The notes below the pieces were generated by a model, which was not told the DNA's origin, searched no databases, and saw only the letters and a list, made by a program, of their open reading frames with translations. Shown here piece after piece: positions 1-7,118 of a stretch of DNA of 35,971 nt; position 1 is the first letter of the stretch; each line of letters opens with the position of its first letter. Position numbers and translations under genes: made by a program. The stretch comes from Clostridiales bacterium (GTDB taxonomy: Bacteria; Bacillota; Clostridia; Oscillospirales; CAG-382): positions 1 to 35,971 of the forward strand of contig DMMZ01000053.1 in assembly GCA_003452915.1 (NCBI GenBank), given 5' to 3'.

Positions 1-2
1 AT

Positions 3-1019
3 GTGGATGAAACGGAAGTATATTGTAAGGTTATCAACGGTGGTGTAATCTGCAACCATAAGGGAATTAACATACCTGGTACACATCTGGATATGCCATA
101 TTTGAGCGAAATCGATAAAAAAGATATACTGTTCGGAATTGAAAACGATGTTGAATTTGTTGCCGCTTCTTTTATCAGGAATAAAGATGATGTCATCGCA
201 CTTAGAAAATTTATCGACTATAACGGCGGACACCAGATAAAAATCATATCCAAAATCGAAAATTCCGAGGGTGTTGAAAACTTTAACGAGATTTTAAAAT
301 ATTCTGATGGTATAATGGTCGCTCGAGGAGATATGGGTGTTGAGGTCGCTTACGAACTTCTTCCCGGATTACAGAAGAAATTTATCAGAAAATGCTATAA
401 ATCCGGAAAAATGGTTATTACCGCAACACAAATGCTTGAATCTATGATAAGTAACCCTACCCCGACAAGAGCAGAGATTACAGACGTTGCCAATGCTGTT
501 TTTGATGGTACTTCGGCTGTTATGCTGTCAGGTGAAACCGCAGCGGGAAAATATCCTATCGGTTCGATAAAGGTTATGGCAAAGATTGCGGAACAAGCTG
601 AAAAAGATGCCTTTGAAATGCATTACTACAAGGATATTAATTACGACATTGATACATCAGATACAACAAACGCTATATGCGATGCAGCTTGTACAACTGC
701 GAAGGATATAAACGCAAAAGCAATAATTGCTGTTACAAAAAACGGTCATACTGCAAGAAGAATGTCAAAATTCAGACCTGCCGCACCTATTGTAGCTGCA
801 ACTCCGGTTGAAAAAACCTTTAATCAACTAGCACTAAGTTGGGGTGTTTTCCCTGTTCTGGCATTAAGACAAACAACTTTTGACGAGCTATTAATCCACG
901 CTATTGATTGTGCCAAATCGGTTGATATAGTTTTAGATGGAGATAAGGTTGTTATAACCGCAGGAATTCCGCTTGACACCTCGGGAAATACAAATCTACT
1001 TAAGGTTCAGATAGTTTAA
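3..1019 (+). CDS. pyk: Pyruvate kinase, 3' part (5' end outside window)
   Basis: Pyruvate kinase converts phosphoenolpyruvate and ADP to pyruvate and ATP, the last step of glycolysis, in the cytosol. The reading frame is open from the window edge, so the first visible GTG is an internal codon; about 130 residues (start of the barrel and most of the B domain) are missing. Visible are the catalytic lysine in ISKIEN, the metal and phosphate signature MVARGDMGVE, ATQMLESM, SGETAAGKYP, and a C-terminal domain with KNGHTARRMSKFRP. The protein ends at KVQIV, so it is the short form of about 470 residues without the extra PEP-utiliser domain found in Bacillus. A terminator follows directly, so it ends its transcript. 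Confidence 0.96.
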   Translation: MDETEVYCKVINGGVICNHKGINIPGTHLDMPYLSEIDKKDILFGIENDVEFVAASFIRNKDDVIALRKFIDYNGGHQIKIISKIENSEGVENFNEILKYSDGIMVARGDMGVEVAYELLPGLQKKFIRKCYKSGKMVITATQMLESMISNPTPTRAEITDVANAVFDGTSAVMLSGETAAGKYPIGSIKVMAKIAEQAEKDAFEMHYYKDINYDIDTSDTTNAICDAACTTAKDINAKAIIAVTKNGHTARRMSKFRPAAPIVAATPVEKTFNQLALSWGVFPVLALRQTTFDELLIHAIDCAKSVDIVLDGDKVVITAGIPLDTSGNTNLLKVQIV

Positions 1020-1028
1020 TTTAACATG

Positions 1029-1058
1029 AGCTCTGTAATTACAGGGCTTATTTTTTTA
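1029..1058 (+). terminator. Intrinsic terminator after pyk
   Basis: AGCTCTGT pairs with ACAGGGCT (one G-T pair) around a short loop and is followed by a run of T. It starts 10 bases after the pyk stop. Confidence 0.8.
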
Positions 1059-1186
1059 TATTATGATATGCTTACAGATGACTAGGTAAATAAAAATTAT
1101 AAAATATATAAATACATTGTGAAACTTTTTGTTGTTTTTTTCACACTATTAATATATAACTGTAAATAAAGGAAGGAATCTTGAAT

Positions 1187-2374
1187 ATGAGAAAAGTTAT
1201 TATTCTTATTATGACAACTTTACTATTAACTGCTCTATTTGCATGTGATACTGAATATTATGAAGACACAGACAATAAAGCAGCTGCACAAGCTTTGGCA
1301 GAAGACGAAGGAAGTCTTTTTGATGTATCGTCAGAAGATGAAGAAAGCTTTACACTACAGGAAACTAACATAGCTCTCGGAAAAAGTTATAGCTTAACAG
1401 GAATATATATAGATCCCAATCCAATGTATGATGATCCGGATAAAACAAAATTTACAGACGGAGTTATAGGAACAATACAAGATATAGGATACGCTTCTCC
1501 TATATGGGTTGGGCTTAACTGGAAAGGAGAAGGAGCAAGCAATGAAGATGATACTTTTTATTATAATACGATAACTGTTGATTTAGGTAAAAAAGAAAAA
1601 AATCTCTCGAAGTTTACTTTATATGCTGAAGTGTGTGAAAGTATTATCGAGAAGTTAAAGTCCATAAGTGTATATGTTTCAACAGATAACGATATATTTA
1701 CGAACATCGGAGATGCCGTAGAGAGTAGAATTATTGATGCTCAGGATTTAACAAATCCTCATAATGGCATTTATTCTTATACATTAAATCTTTTGAATTT
1801 TACGGAAGCTAGATATGTAAAGTTCAAAATAAATCAAGTCACTTCATGGGTTTTTGCTTCCGAAGTTGAAATTTATCAAACCTCAGGAGATCTAGCTGAT
1901 GTGTCTTATGAAATTTCCTATGATGTTTCATCGGAGGGTGAAAGCAGCCTTGAAAGCAGTGAAGAAAGCGATTATGAATTTGTATTTGATATACACAGTA
2001 TAGATAAAATAATGATGGCTGATAGCGGAATGATTATTACATCAGCATCAGCATATGAAACATCAAGCACTTCGTGGTCAACTTTAATACACTGTCAAAA
2101 AATCGAAGATAACCTCTATATTGTTAAATCAGACGCAATATATACAGTCGGAATAATGCCTACCATAAATTTCGCTCCGGATGATATTGTAATTGCTATT
2201 CATTCAATGACAAGTAATCCTAAAGAAGCTAATAATTATCCTAATGTTATCCAAAAAATTGCCTCTTTGAAAGTAAAAACAGGCATGTACTTTTCACTTG
2301 ACGGAATTGATCTTACCGAAAAAATATCCACTAACGGAACTGCAATGGTTACGACTAGCGACCCTAGGGAATAA
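1187..2374 (+). CDS. Lipoprotein with discoidin-like (F5/8 type C) domain
   Basis: Predicted secreted lipoprotein of unknown function. The N-terminus is a lipoprotein signal peptide: hydrophobic stretch then LFAC, the Cys being residue 20 from this start. ATG 1187 is preferred over the in-frame TTG at 1181 because GGAAGGA at 1171-1177 gives a normal spacing. An acidic Ser/Glu/Asp linker leads to a region (about residues 55-230) with the pattern of discoidin folds: NIALGKSY at the start, FTDG, a central VDLG beta strand, and RYVKFKINQV near the end. Such domains usually bind carbohydrate. A second acidic Ser-rich linker precedes a C-terminal beta-rich region (about 265-395) with no recognised family. 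It stands alone between two terminators. Linker-rich lipoproteins recur in this window (21798-23138). Confidence 0.8.
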   Translation: MRKVIILIMTTLLLTALFACDTEYYEDTDNKAAAQALAEDEGSLFDVSSEDEESFTLQETNIALGKSYSLTGIYIDPNPMYDDPDKTKFTDGVIGTIQDIGYASPIWVGLNWKGEGASNEDDTFYYNTITVDLGKKEKNLSKFTLYAEVCESIIEKLKSISVYVSTDNDIFTNIGDAVESRIIDAQDLTNPHNGIYSYTLNLLNFTEARYVKFKINQVTSWVFASEVEIYQTSGDLADVSYEISYDVSSEGESSLESSEESDYEFVFDIHSIDKIMMADSGMIITSASAYETSSTSWSTLIHCQKIEDNLYIVKSDAIYTVGIMPTINFAPDDIVIAIHSMTSNPKEANNYPNVIQKIASLKVKTGMYFSLDGIDLTEKISTNGTAMVTTSDPRE

Positions 2375-2391
2375 ATTTAATAACTTATATA

Positions 2392-2436
2392 AAGAACTGA
2401 GATACCAGAAAAGACATCTCAGTTCTTAGTTTGTAT
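2392..2436. terminator. Bidirectional hairpin between convergent genes
   Basis: A perfect 12-bp stem (AAGAACTGAGAT at 2392-2403 with ATCTCAGTTCTT at 2416-2427) has a short T-rich tail on the plus strand. It probably terminates the lipoprotein gene; if the small minus-strand frame at 2458-2643 is real it would end there too. Confidence 0.65.
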
Positions 2437-2457
2437 TAATTTAAAGATACATCATTT

Positions 2458-2643
2458 TTAATTAAAAGTTACTAACGAAATAGGTTTATCATATATTTTA
2501 TCCTCTGTTTCGATAATTTTTCCTTCTACAGTAAAGCTTACAGTATTAACATAACAACTGTCTATTATAGTATTACCAGTGAACCAACTAATAGATATGA
2601 TATATAATAGCAGGATAGTTATTTCATGTACAAGTTGTATCAT
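2458..2643 (-). CDS. Possible small exported or membrane protein
   Basis: A 61-codon minus-strand frame: a hydrophobic segment (about residues 5-22) followed by a short polar tail. The ATG at 2643 overlaps the stop of a six-codon frame (MKKFNL) that starts 10 bases after a GAGAGGTG ribosome binding site, so translation could be coupled, or the two frames may be one signal-peptide gene damaged by a small mutation. In favour of a real gene are the ribosome binding site and the hairpin just past its 3' end. Against it are its length and the lack of any recognised family. It may be a remnant. Confidence 0.3.
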   Translation of the reverse strand: MIQLVHEITILLLYIISISWFTGNTIIDSCYVNTVSFTVEGKIIETEDKIYDKPISLVTFN

Positions 2644-2678
2644 AAGTTGAACTTTTTCATGTTATCACTACACCTCTC

Positions 2679-2705
2679 TACATTTTGTTTTTTTTCAACC
2701 GATAT
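2679..2705 (+). promoter_or_regulatory. Candidate sigma-D (FliA-type) promoter for cheC-cheD
   Basis: TACA (2679-2682), 15 bases, then ACCGATAT (2698-2705) matches the motility sigma factor consensus TAAA-N15-GCCGATAT at 10 of 12 positions. It lies 30 bases before the cheC start, and chemotaxis genes are the usual targets of this sigma factor. Confidence 0.5.
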
Positions 2706-2734
2706 AGATATATACAATATATACGGAGGACTAC

Positions 2735-3352
2735 ATGGATACAAATAATCTTGCAAATTTAAATAGCTTTCAACTTGATGTGTTGCGTGAGATCGGAAAT
2801 ATCGGAGCAGGAAATGCTGCAACCGCTTTAGCAACCCTTTTATCGGATAGAGTATCTATGTCTGTACCCATATTAAATATTGTTGATATTAAAGATGTAG
2901 CCACCACTCTGGGAGGTCCTGAAAACCCTGTTGTCGGAATTCTAATGACAATGTCCGAGGATATTACAGGATTAATTATGCTCGTCTTTGAAGAGAAGTT
3001 TTTGAATGTAGTGCTCAGGACATTATTAAATAAAAATACTGACAATTTAAATAACTTAAGCGAAATGGAACTTTCGGTATTTATGGAAGTTGGCAATATT
3101 TTATGCAGTACTTACCTTAACGCATTATCACAGTTAACAAGTCTGAATATAAATATTTCACCTCCCGATATCTGTGCTGACATGGCTGGTGCAATCATGA
3201 ATGTTCCCGCTTCGATTTTTGGAATGACAGGTGATAAGGTACTGATGATACAAGAAGACTTTATCGGTGAAGAACGCATTACAAGTCATCTTATTATGAT
3301 ACCGGAAATTGAATCATTAAATTTAATTTTTAGAAGTCTGGGTGTTGAATAG
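2735..3352 (+). CDS. cheC: CheY-P phosphatase CheC
   Basis: CheC removes phosphate from CheY-P in the chemotaxis pathway of Firmicutes and Thermotoga and binds CheD. At 205 residues it has the family's length. Both copies of the active-site motif (D/S)xxxExxN are intact: D15-E19-N22 in DVLREIGN and S114-E118-N121 in SVFMEVGN, so both sites should be active. The start at 2735 follows GGAGGA at 2725-2730. The stop overlaps the cheD start, so the two are translationally coupled, as expected for partners that form a complex. No other chemotaxis or flagellar gene is nearby, so this pair sits apart from the main cluster. Confidence 0.95.
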   Translation: MDTNNLANLNSFQLDVLREIGNIGAGNAATALATLLSDRVSMSVPILNIVDIKDVATTLGGPENPVVGILMTMSEDITGLIMLVFEEKFLNVVLRTLLNKNTDNLNNLSEMELSVFMEVGNILCSTYLNALSQLTSLNINISPPDICADMAGAIMNVPASIFGMTGDKVLMIQEDFIGEERITSHLIMIPEIESLNLIFRSLGVE

Positions 3353-3825
3353 TGGGAAATGTTATAGCAGTTGGTATATCAGAAGCAAAAATTACAACTG
3401 GCGATGACATCTTAGTTTCTTATGCACTTGGATCTTGTATCGGAACCTGTCTTTACGACAGCACAGCAAAAATTATTGGTTTGTCACATATTTTATTGCC
3501 AAGCAGTAATTTATGCCCGCATGACAACAATATTTATAAATTTGCGGATACTGCAATTAAAGAATTGGTTGAAAGAATGAGAGCTAGAGGAGCATCTACA
3601 TCTAGAATTCAAGCGAAAATAGCTGGGGGTGCGCAGATGTTTCTAAACAGTACCATGAGAATTGGTGATGATAATAAAAAGGCTGTTATTAATGAATTAA
3701 ATATGCTGGGAATAAGAATTATAGCAGCTGATGTTGGCGAAAATTATGGCAGAACAATGGAATGCCATGCTAAAGACGGAAAAGTGTTTATTAAAACGAT
3801 AAATAAGAGTATAAAAGTTCTGTAA
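3352..3825 (+). CDS. cheD: Chemoreceptor glutamine deamidase CheD
   Basis: CheD deamidates glutamines on methyl-accepting receptors and binds CheC, stimulating its phosphatase activity. The 157-residue protein shows the Cys-His catalytic pair in GSC (C29) and SHILLP (H46), at the spacing of the Thermotoga enzyme. The third catalytic position, usually Thr six residues before the Cys, is Ser (S23) here; that should be functionally equivalent. Conserved AKIAGGAQM and GENYGRTM segments are present. The start is a GTG whose first base is the last base of the cheC stop (TAGTG). No clear terminator follows. Confidence 0.95.
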   Translation: MGNVIAVGISEAKITTGDDILVSYALGSCIGTCLYDSTAKIIGLSHILLPSSNLCPHDNNIYKFADTAIKELVERMRARGASTSRIQAKIAGGAQMFLNSTMRIGDDNKKAVINELNMLGIRIIAADVGENYGRTMECHAKDGKVFIKTINKSIKVL

Positions 3826-3892
3826 AATCTTTAAGAGTAATTTAGTTCAAGTCGGTTTCTTTAGATTTAAATATAAAAACAAGACTTATTTT

Positions 3893-3969
3893 TTATAAAT
3901 ATATAAATAAGCAACAAAACTTATATTTATAAATATATAAATAAGCAACAAAACTTATATTTATAAATA
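3893..3969. repeat. 34-bp tandem repeat, 2.3 copies
   Basis: Two perfect 34-bp copies (3893-3926 and 3927-3960) of an AT-rich unit with core AAATAAGCAACAAAACTTAT, followed by a nine-base third start (3961-3969). It lies in the gap between cheD and the Gly-rich small protein. Confidence 0.9.
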
Positions 3970-3994
3970 GTACAATGTTTTACTCTCTGACATA

Positions 3995-4030
3995 TATTAT
4001 ATTAAATGCGCAAATGCATTTAATATAATA
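3995..4030. repeat. Perfect 15-bp inverted repeat abutting a ribosome binding site
   Basis: TATTATATTAAATGC (3995-4009) pairs perfectly with 4016-4030 around a six-base loop. The 3' arm ends one base before GGAGAG, the ribosome binding site of the gene at 4044. It could be an operator or a 5' mRNA hairpin. Confidence 0.75.
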
Positions 4031-4043
4031 GGAGAGATTAATA

Positions 4044-4418
4044 ATGTTTAATGAAATGTGCGACTATAACTTCGCGGAACATCTTTCTGAATACATTGGT
4101 GAGACGGTTACTATTTATGCAACCTGTGGTGGTCTGTCAGGTGTTGGATTTACTGGAGTAGTTTTGTCTGTAAACAACTGCTTTGTACGTTTGATTACGA
4201 AATTCGGCCCTGTACCCGAATGTACTCTCGGCTCTGCATGTATACCCACAAAACGCCGTGGATGTTGCGGTGGCGGAGGATTAGTTGGCGGATTAGGCGG
4301 AGGATTCGGCAATGGATTCGGCGGTCATGGAGACGGAGGATTCGGTTTTAATTCTATTGGATGTGTATCTGATATACCTATCGACCGTATCGCTTGCTTT
4401 GTACACAATGCGGTTTAA
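4044..4418 (+). CDS. Small Sm-like protein with Gly-rich insert (possible spore-surface protein)
   Basis: A 124-residue protein. The first 60 residues form a beta-rich, Sm-like pattern (IGETVTIYATCGG, GFTGVVLSVNNCFVRLI). Then comes CIPTKRRGCCGGGG, a Gly/Phe/His-rich tract (about residues 74-101), and a closing strand DIPIDRIACFVHNAV. Six of the seven Cys lie outside the Gly tract's core. It has no signal peptide or membrane segment. Gly-rich and Cys-rich small proteins of spore-formers often belong to the coat, but that role is inferred. The start follows GGAGAG at 4031. Its own terminator follows and it has no operon partner. Confidence 0.75.
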   Translation: MFNEMCDYNFAEHLSEYIGETVTIYATCGGLSGVGFTGVVLSVNNCFVRLITKFGPVPECTLGSACIPTKRRGCCGGGGLVGGLGGGFGNGFGGHGDGGFGFNSIGCVSDIPIDRIACFVHNAV

Positions 4419-4441
4419 ACTGCTAATTTCCAAGACTAAAG

Positions 4442-4476
4442 AAAATGAGCCACCTTAAAGTGTGCTCATTTTTTGT
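4442..4476 (+). terminator. Intrinsic terminator
   Basis: AAAATGAGC (4442-4450) pairs with GCTCATTTT (4464-4472), with an inner CAC/GTG extension, followed by more T. It is 24 bases after the Gly-rich gene. Confidence 0.85.
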
Positions 4477-4553
4477 TGTAAGAAAATTAACGCAAGTTCA
4501 CTAATTAGTTAATATGACATATAATAAAATATGTTGATTTATGGCTGTAACTA

Positions 4554-5065
4554 TTGTTGTATATCTTTACGATATTCTTATTTCTGATATTCTTTCGTAC
4601 GGAACTACCTCCTGTGACATCAATTGAATATAAGCCCCAGAATGAACCGCAGCCTGAGTTTTTATTAGCATGTCACCCAGCTTATTTACCAAAGCCGTTT
4701 ACTGTTTTTAAACCACATTCTGCTGTAATGGGATTTGATTTTGATCATTATAAAGAATTTGGTAATACCGGTGATGCTTATATAGCTGAATTTGCAGTAA
4801 AGCTCCAGAAACAACCGGTGGAAAACCTCTTCCAAATGTAGGACACAGAGTATCAAAAATAAATATAAATATGTGTAAACGAAACTTTTGCGATTAATAA
4901 ATCGGGCTTTGCATCTTCTTATACAAATGGAGGAGGTTTCGAAAGACCGATTGATATTGTGTTTTTAATGGGGAAATGTATGTTGCGGATTTTTGAATTA
5001 GTGATAAAAGTTATAATTTTATACCCAATACAGGAGTAATCTGGAAGATTAAACGAAAAGTATAA
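4554..5065 (+). pseudogene. Decayed C-terminal fragment of a glucose/sorbosone-dehydrogenase-like beta-propeller
   Basis: Coding remains are spread over several frames. From about 4597 one frame reads PPVTSIEY ... KPFTVFKPHSAVMGFDF ... NTGDAYIAEF and stops at 4841. The next continues from about 4802 (APETTGGKPLPNVGHRVSKI) and stops near 4893. Then follow TFAINKSGFASSY ... GGGFERPIDIVF, NGEMYVADF, and finally ISDKSYNFIPNTGVIWKI to a stop at 5063-5065. In order these read as the last blades of a soluble PQQ-type sugar dehydrogenase-like propeller. At least four frame changes or stops separate them and the N-terminal two thirds are absent, so it is a dead remnant. The family assignment is from memory of the motif pattern. 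Confidence 0.75.
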
Positions 5066-5068
5066 TGT

Positions 5069-6031
5069 TTATTCCTTAACATTTGATAATTCTAAAACAT
5101 CACCGTTAACACATCTGTTTCCCCAGGCATCAACAAGCATATTATCTTTATAAAAACATATAATCTCACAGTTATTGGGGCATTTTTTACATTCAATACC
5201 TTTTGTTTCAAATGTAATATCTGTAATATTAAAATCGAAATTTTTGCCTTTTTGATTGTTTTTTGCAAGTATCGCAACACCCAACGCACCCATTAAATGA
5301 GAATTTGAATCCACCAATATTTTTTCATTTACAATTTCTTCAAACGCCCTGATAACTCCGATGTTTTTACTTACACCACCTTGAAAAACAATCGGTGCTT
5401 TTATACTTTTTCCTTTACCTACGTTATTCAAATAGTTGATTACAACAGCCATACATAACCCTGCTATTATATCCTCTCTCTTATGACCTATCTGTGCCTT
5501 ATGCACAAGATCCGACTCAGCAAAAACCGTGCATCTTGCTGCGATCTTGGTAGGTTTTTTTGAAGTTAAGGCTATTCTGCCGAAGTCTTCAACATCAATG
5601 CCTAATCTTTTTGCCTGAGAAGACAGAAAAGAACCTGTTCCTGCCGCACATAAAGTATTCATTGCATAATCTGTTACAATTCCATTTTCTATAAGGATTA
5701 TTTTGGAATCCTGTCCGCCTATTTCGAAAATTGTACGGACGGTCGGAAAAACAGAAAGTGTACCGACAGCATGAGCGGTAATTTCATTTTTTACAACATC
5801 GGCACCTAGCATTGTTCCAATGAGCTTTCTTGCAGAACCTGTAGTACCTACAGCATGAATTTCAATATCATCGACTTGTTCCTGCAATGCTTTTATGATA
5901 GCTTTTACCGCCTTAATGGGATTACCTTCGGTCCATATATACTTTTCAGCAATTATTTTATTGTTTTCGTCGATTATTACGCCTTTTGTTGATATTGAAC
6001 CGATATCCATTCCCATATAACCGATTTTCAT
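5069..6031 (-). CDS. 2-hydroxyacyl-CoA dehydratase activase-type ATPase (BcrAD/BadFG family)
   Basis: ASKHA-fold ATPase of the type that passes an ATP-energised electron to 2-hydroxyacyl-CoA dehydratases or benzoyl-CoA reductases. Visible are the first phosphate loop GMDIGSISTKG, the adenosine region GTTGSAR, EIGGQDSK, and the two Cys that ligate the bridging [4Fe-4S] cluster of the homodimer, C128 in LCAAGTGSF and C167 in ARCTVFAESD. The C-terminus adds a Cys-rich tail (C281, C284, C288, C292, C307) typical of the CoA-activase-related proteins of unknown role rather than of HgdC. The start overlaps the previous gene's stop by four bases (ATGA), and AGAAAGG lies upstream. No alpha/beta dehydratase pair or CoA-transferase is nearby, so its substrate is unknown. 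Confidence 0.88.
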   Translation of the reverse strand: MKIGYMGMDIGSISTKGVIIDENNKIIAEKYIWTEGNPIKAVKAIIKALQEQVDDIEIHAVGTTGSARKLIGTMLGADVVKNEITAHAVGTLSVFPTVRTIFEIGGQDSKIILIENGIVTDYAMNTLCAAGTGSFLSSQAKRLGIDVEDFGRIALTSKKPTKIAARCTVFAESDLVHKAQIGHKREDIIAGLCMAVVINYLNNVGKGKSIKAPIVFQGGVSKNIGVIRAFEEIVNEKILVDSNSHLMGALGVAILAKNNQKGKNFDFNITDITFETKGIECKKCPNNCEIICFYKDNMLVDAWGNRCVNGDVLELSNVKE

Positions 6032-7098
6032 GCTTTTTTTTCCTTTCTCATTATTAGCATATCATAAAATGCTTCCAGTCTTGTTTTAACACCTGTTTCG
6101 GAGGTTTGTGAATCAAAACTGAAATAAAGTATGGGGATTTTATAATCGTTACTGATATTCATAAGCATAGGCATAGCATTTACTTCGGGAATACAGCCGA
6201 AAGGCTTGACATGGATTATTCCATCATATCCCCGCTCGGCAAGCGCTTTGCTTTTTTCTACACTGTCGGTCCCATCAGCTCCTATTGTATATTTAAGGTA
6301 TTTACCAGCATTATTTAAAATCTTGTTCATCTGTCTTGATTTTTGGAACAATAAAAAGGTAACAGTAATAAAACGGCTTACCTGTATTTTATTTTTAGCA
6401 AGTTCTTTTTCTATAAAATAGTTACTAAAAGGTTCCATAAGTGTATACAGTTCCCCTACCACACCAACCTTAAGACAATCTGAGGGCTTATTAATTTCAA
6501 GTTTACGGATTTCTTTTTCGTATTTGTTCTTCATTTTATATAAGCCTTTAAAGTTTCTGACTTTTTTCAACTCTTCAAGGAATTCTCGATGTAAATCATT
6601 AAAGGAGTTTATATTTACTGCAAAGCCGATATTTTCTCTTACATATGCTTCTATTGAATCTAAAATATTTACCATCTTTATAATCAATAAAAGATAATAT
6701 GAAAATTGCTTAAAAGATAGGGTTGTCCCTATTCTTTTACAGTTTTTATATAAATTTATCGGGTGTAAATCTCCACCTATTAACTTCACAAATTCAAACT
6801 TATATCCTAAGTCTCTTAAAATTAATTCCTGTATCTCGGCATAATATCCGTATCTGCACCCTCCGCCTGCCTGAATAAGAACATTAGCACCATTTTCGAG
6901 TGCTTCTATATAATTACCCAAATTATATTTAAAAGGAACACATACAAAGTCAGGGCTGTATTTGCTGCCCAGCTCAAGTGTTTTTTTCGTTATTTTAGGA
7001 GAGGGAAATATTTCATGATCAGGAAAAACGAGCTTTAACAAAACTTCAACAGGGACACAATAATTACCCATATGAGGAAAGCTTATAACTTTTTGCAT
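6028..7098 (-). CDS. HgdB/DUF2229-related activase partner protein
   Basis: 356-residue cytosolic protein related to the dehydratase-subunit-like (HgdB) part of the large clostridial acyl-CoA dehydratase activase-related proteins. Conserved Cys positions that may hold an Fe-S cluster are visible in MGNYCVP, FVCVPFKYN, GGGCRYGYY and VKPFGCIPE. It ends with SQTSETGVKTRLEAFYDML, the same closing motif as the next protein encoded upstream (DAGLQTRIESFFDIL), which shows the two are distant relatives. The start follows GAAAGG with nine bases spacing. It is the middle gene of a three-gene operon. A function in radical CoA chemistry is suggested by the partner ATPase only. Confidence 0.75.
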   Translation of the reverse strand: MQKVISFPHMGNYCVPVEVLLKLVFPDHEIFPSPKITKKTLELGSKYSPDFVCVPFKYNLGNYIEALENGANVLIQAGGGCRYGYYAEIQELILRDLGYKFEFVKLIGGDLHPINLYKNCKRIGTTLSFKQFSYYLLLIIKMVNILDSIEAYVRENIGFAVNINSFNDLHREFLEELKKVRNFKGLYKMKNKYEKEIRKLEINKPSDCLKVGVVGELYTLMEPFSNYFIEKELAKNKIQVSRFITVTFLLFQKSRQMNKILNNAGKYLKYTIGADGTDSVEKSKALAERGYDGIIHVKPFGCIPEVNAMPMLMNISNDYKIPILYFSFDSQTSETGVKTRLEAFYDMLIMRKEKKA

Positions 7099-7118
7099 TT
7101 ATAATAACCTTTCATGCT

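Noticed and set aside
1117..1146. TGTGAAA/TTTCACA dyad before the discoidin-like lipoprotein, resembling ATTGTGAAAC words near 18730 and 18861
   Set aside because: The shared word is only about 10 bases and AT-rich; no common arrangement was seen.
3893..3969. CRISPR array
   Set aside because: The repeats are directly tandem without spacers, only 2.3 copies, and no cas gene is present.
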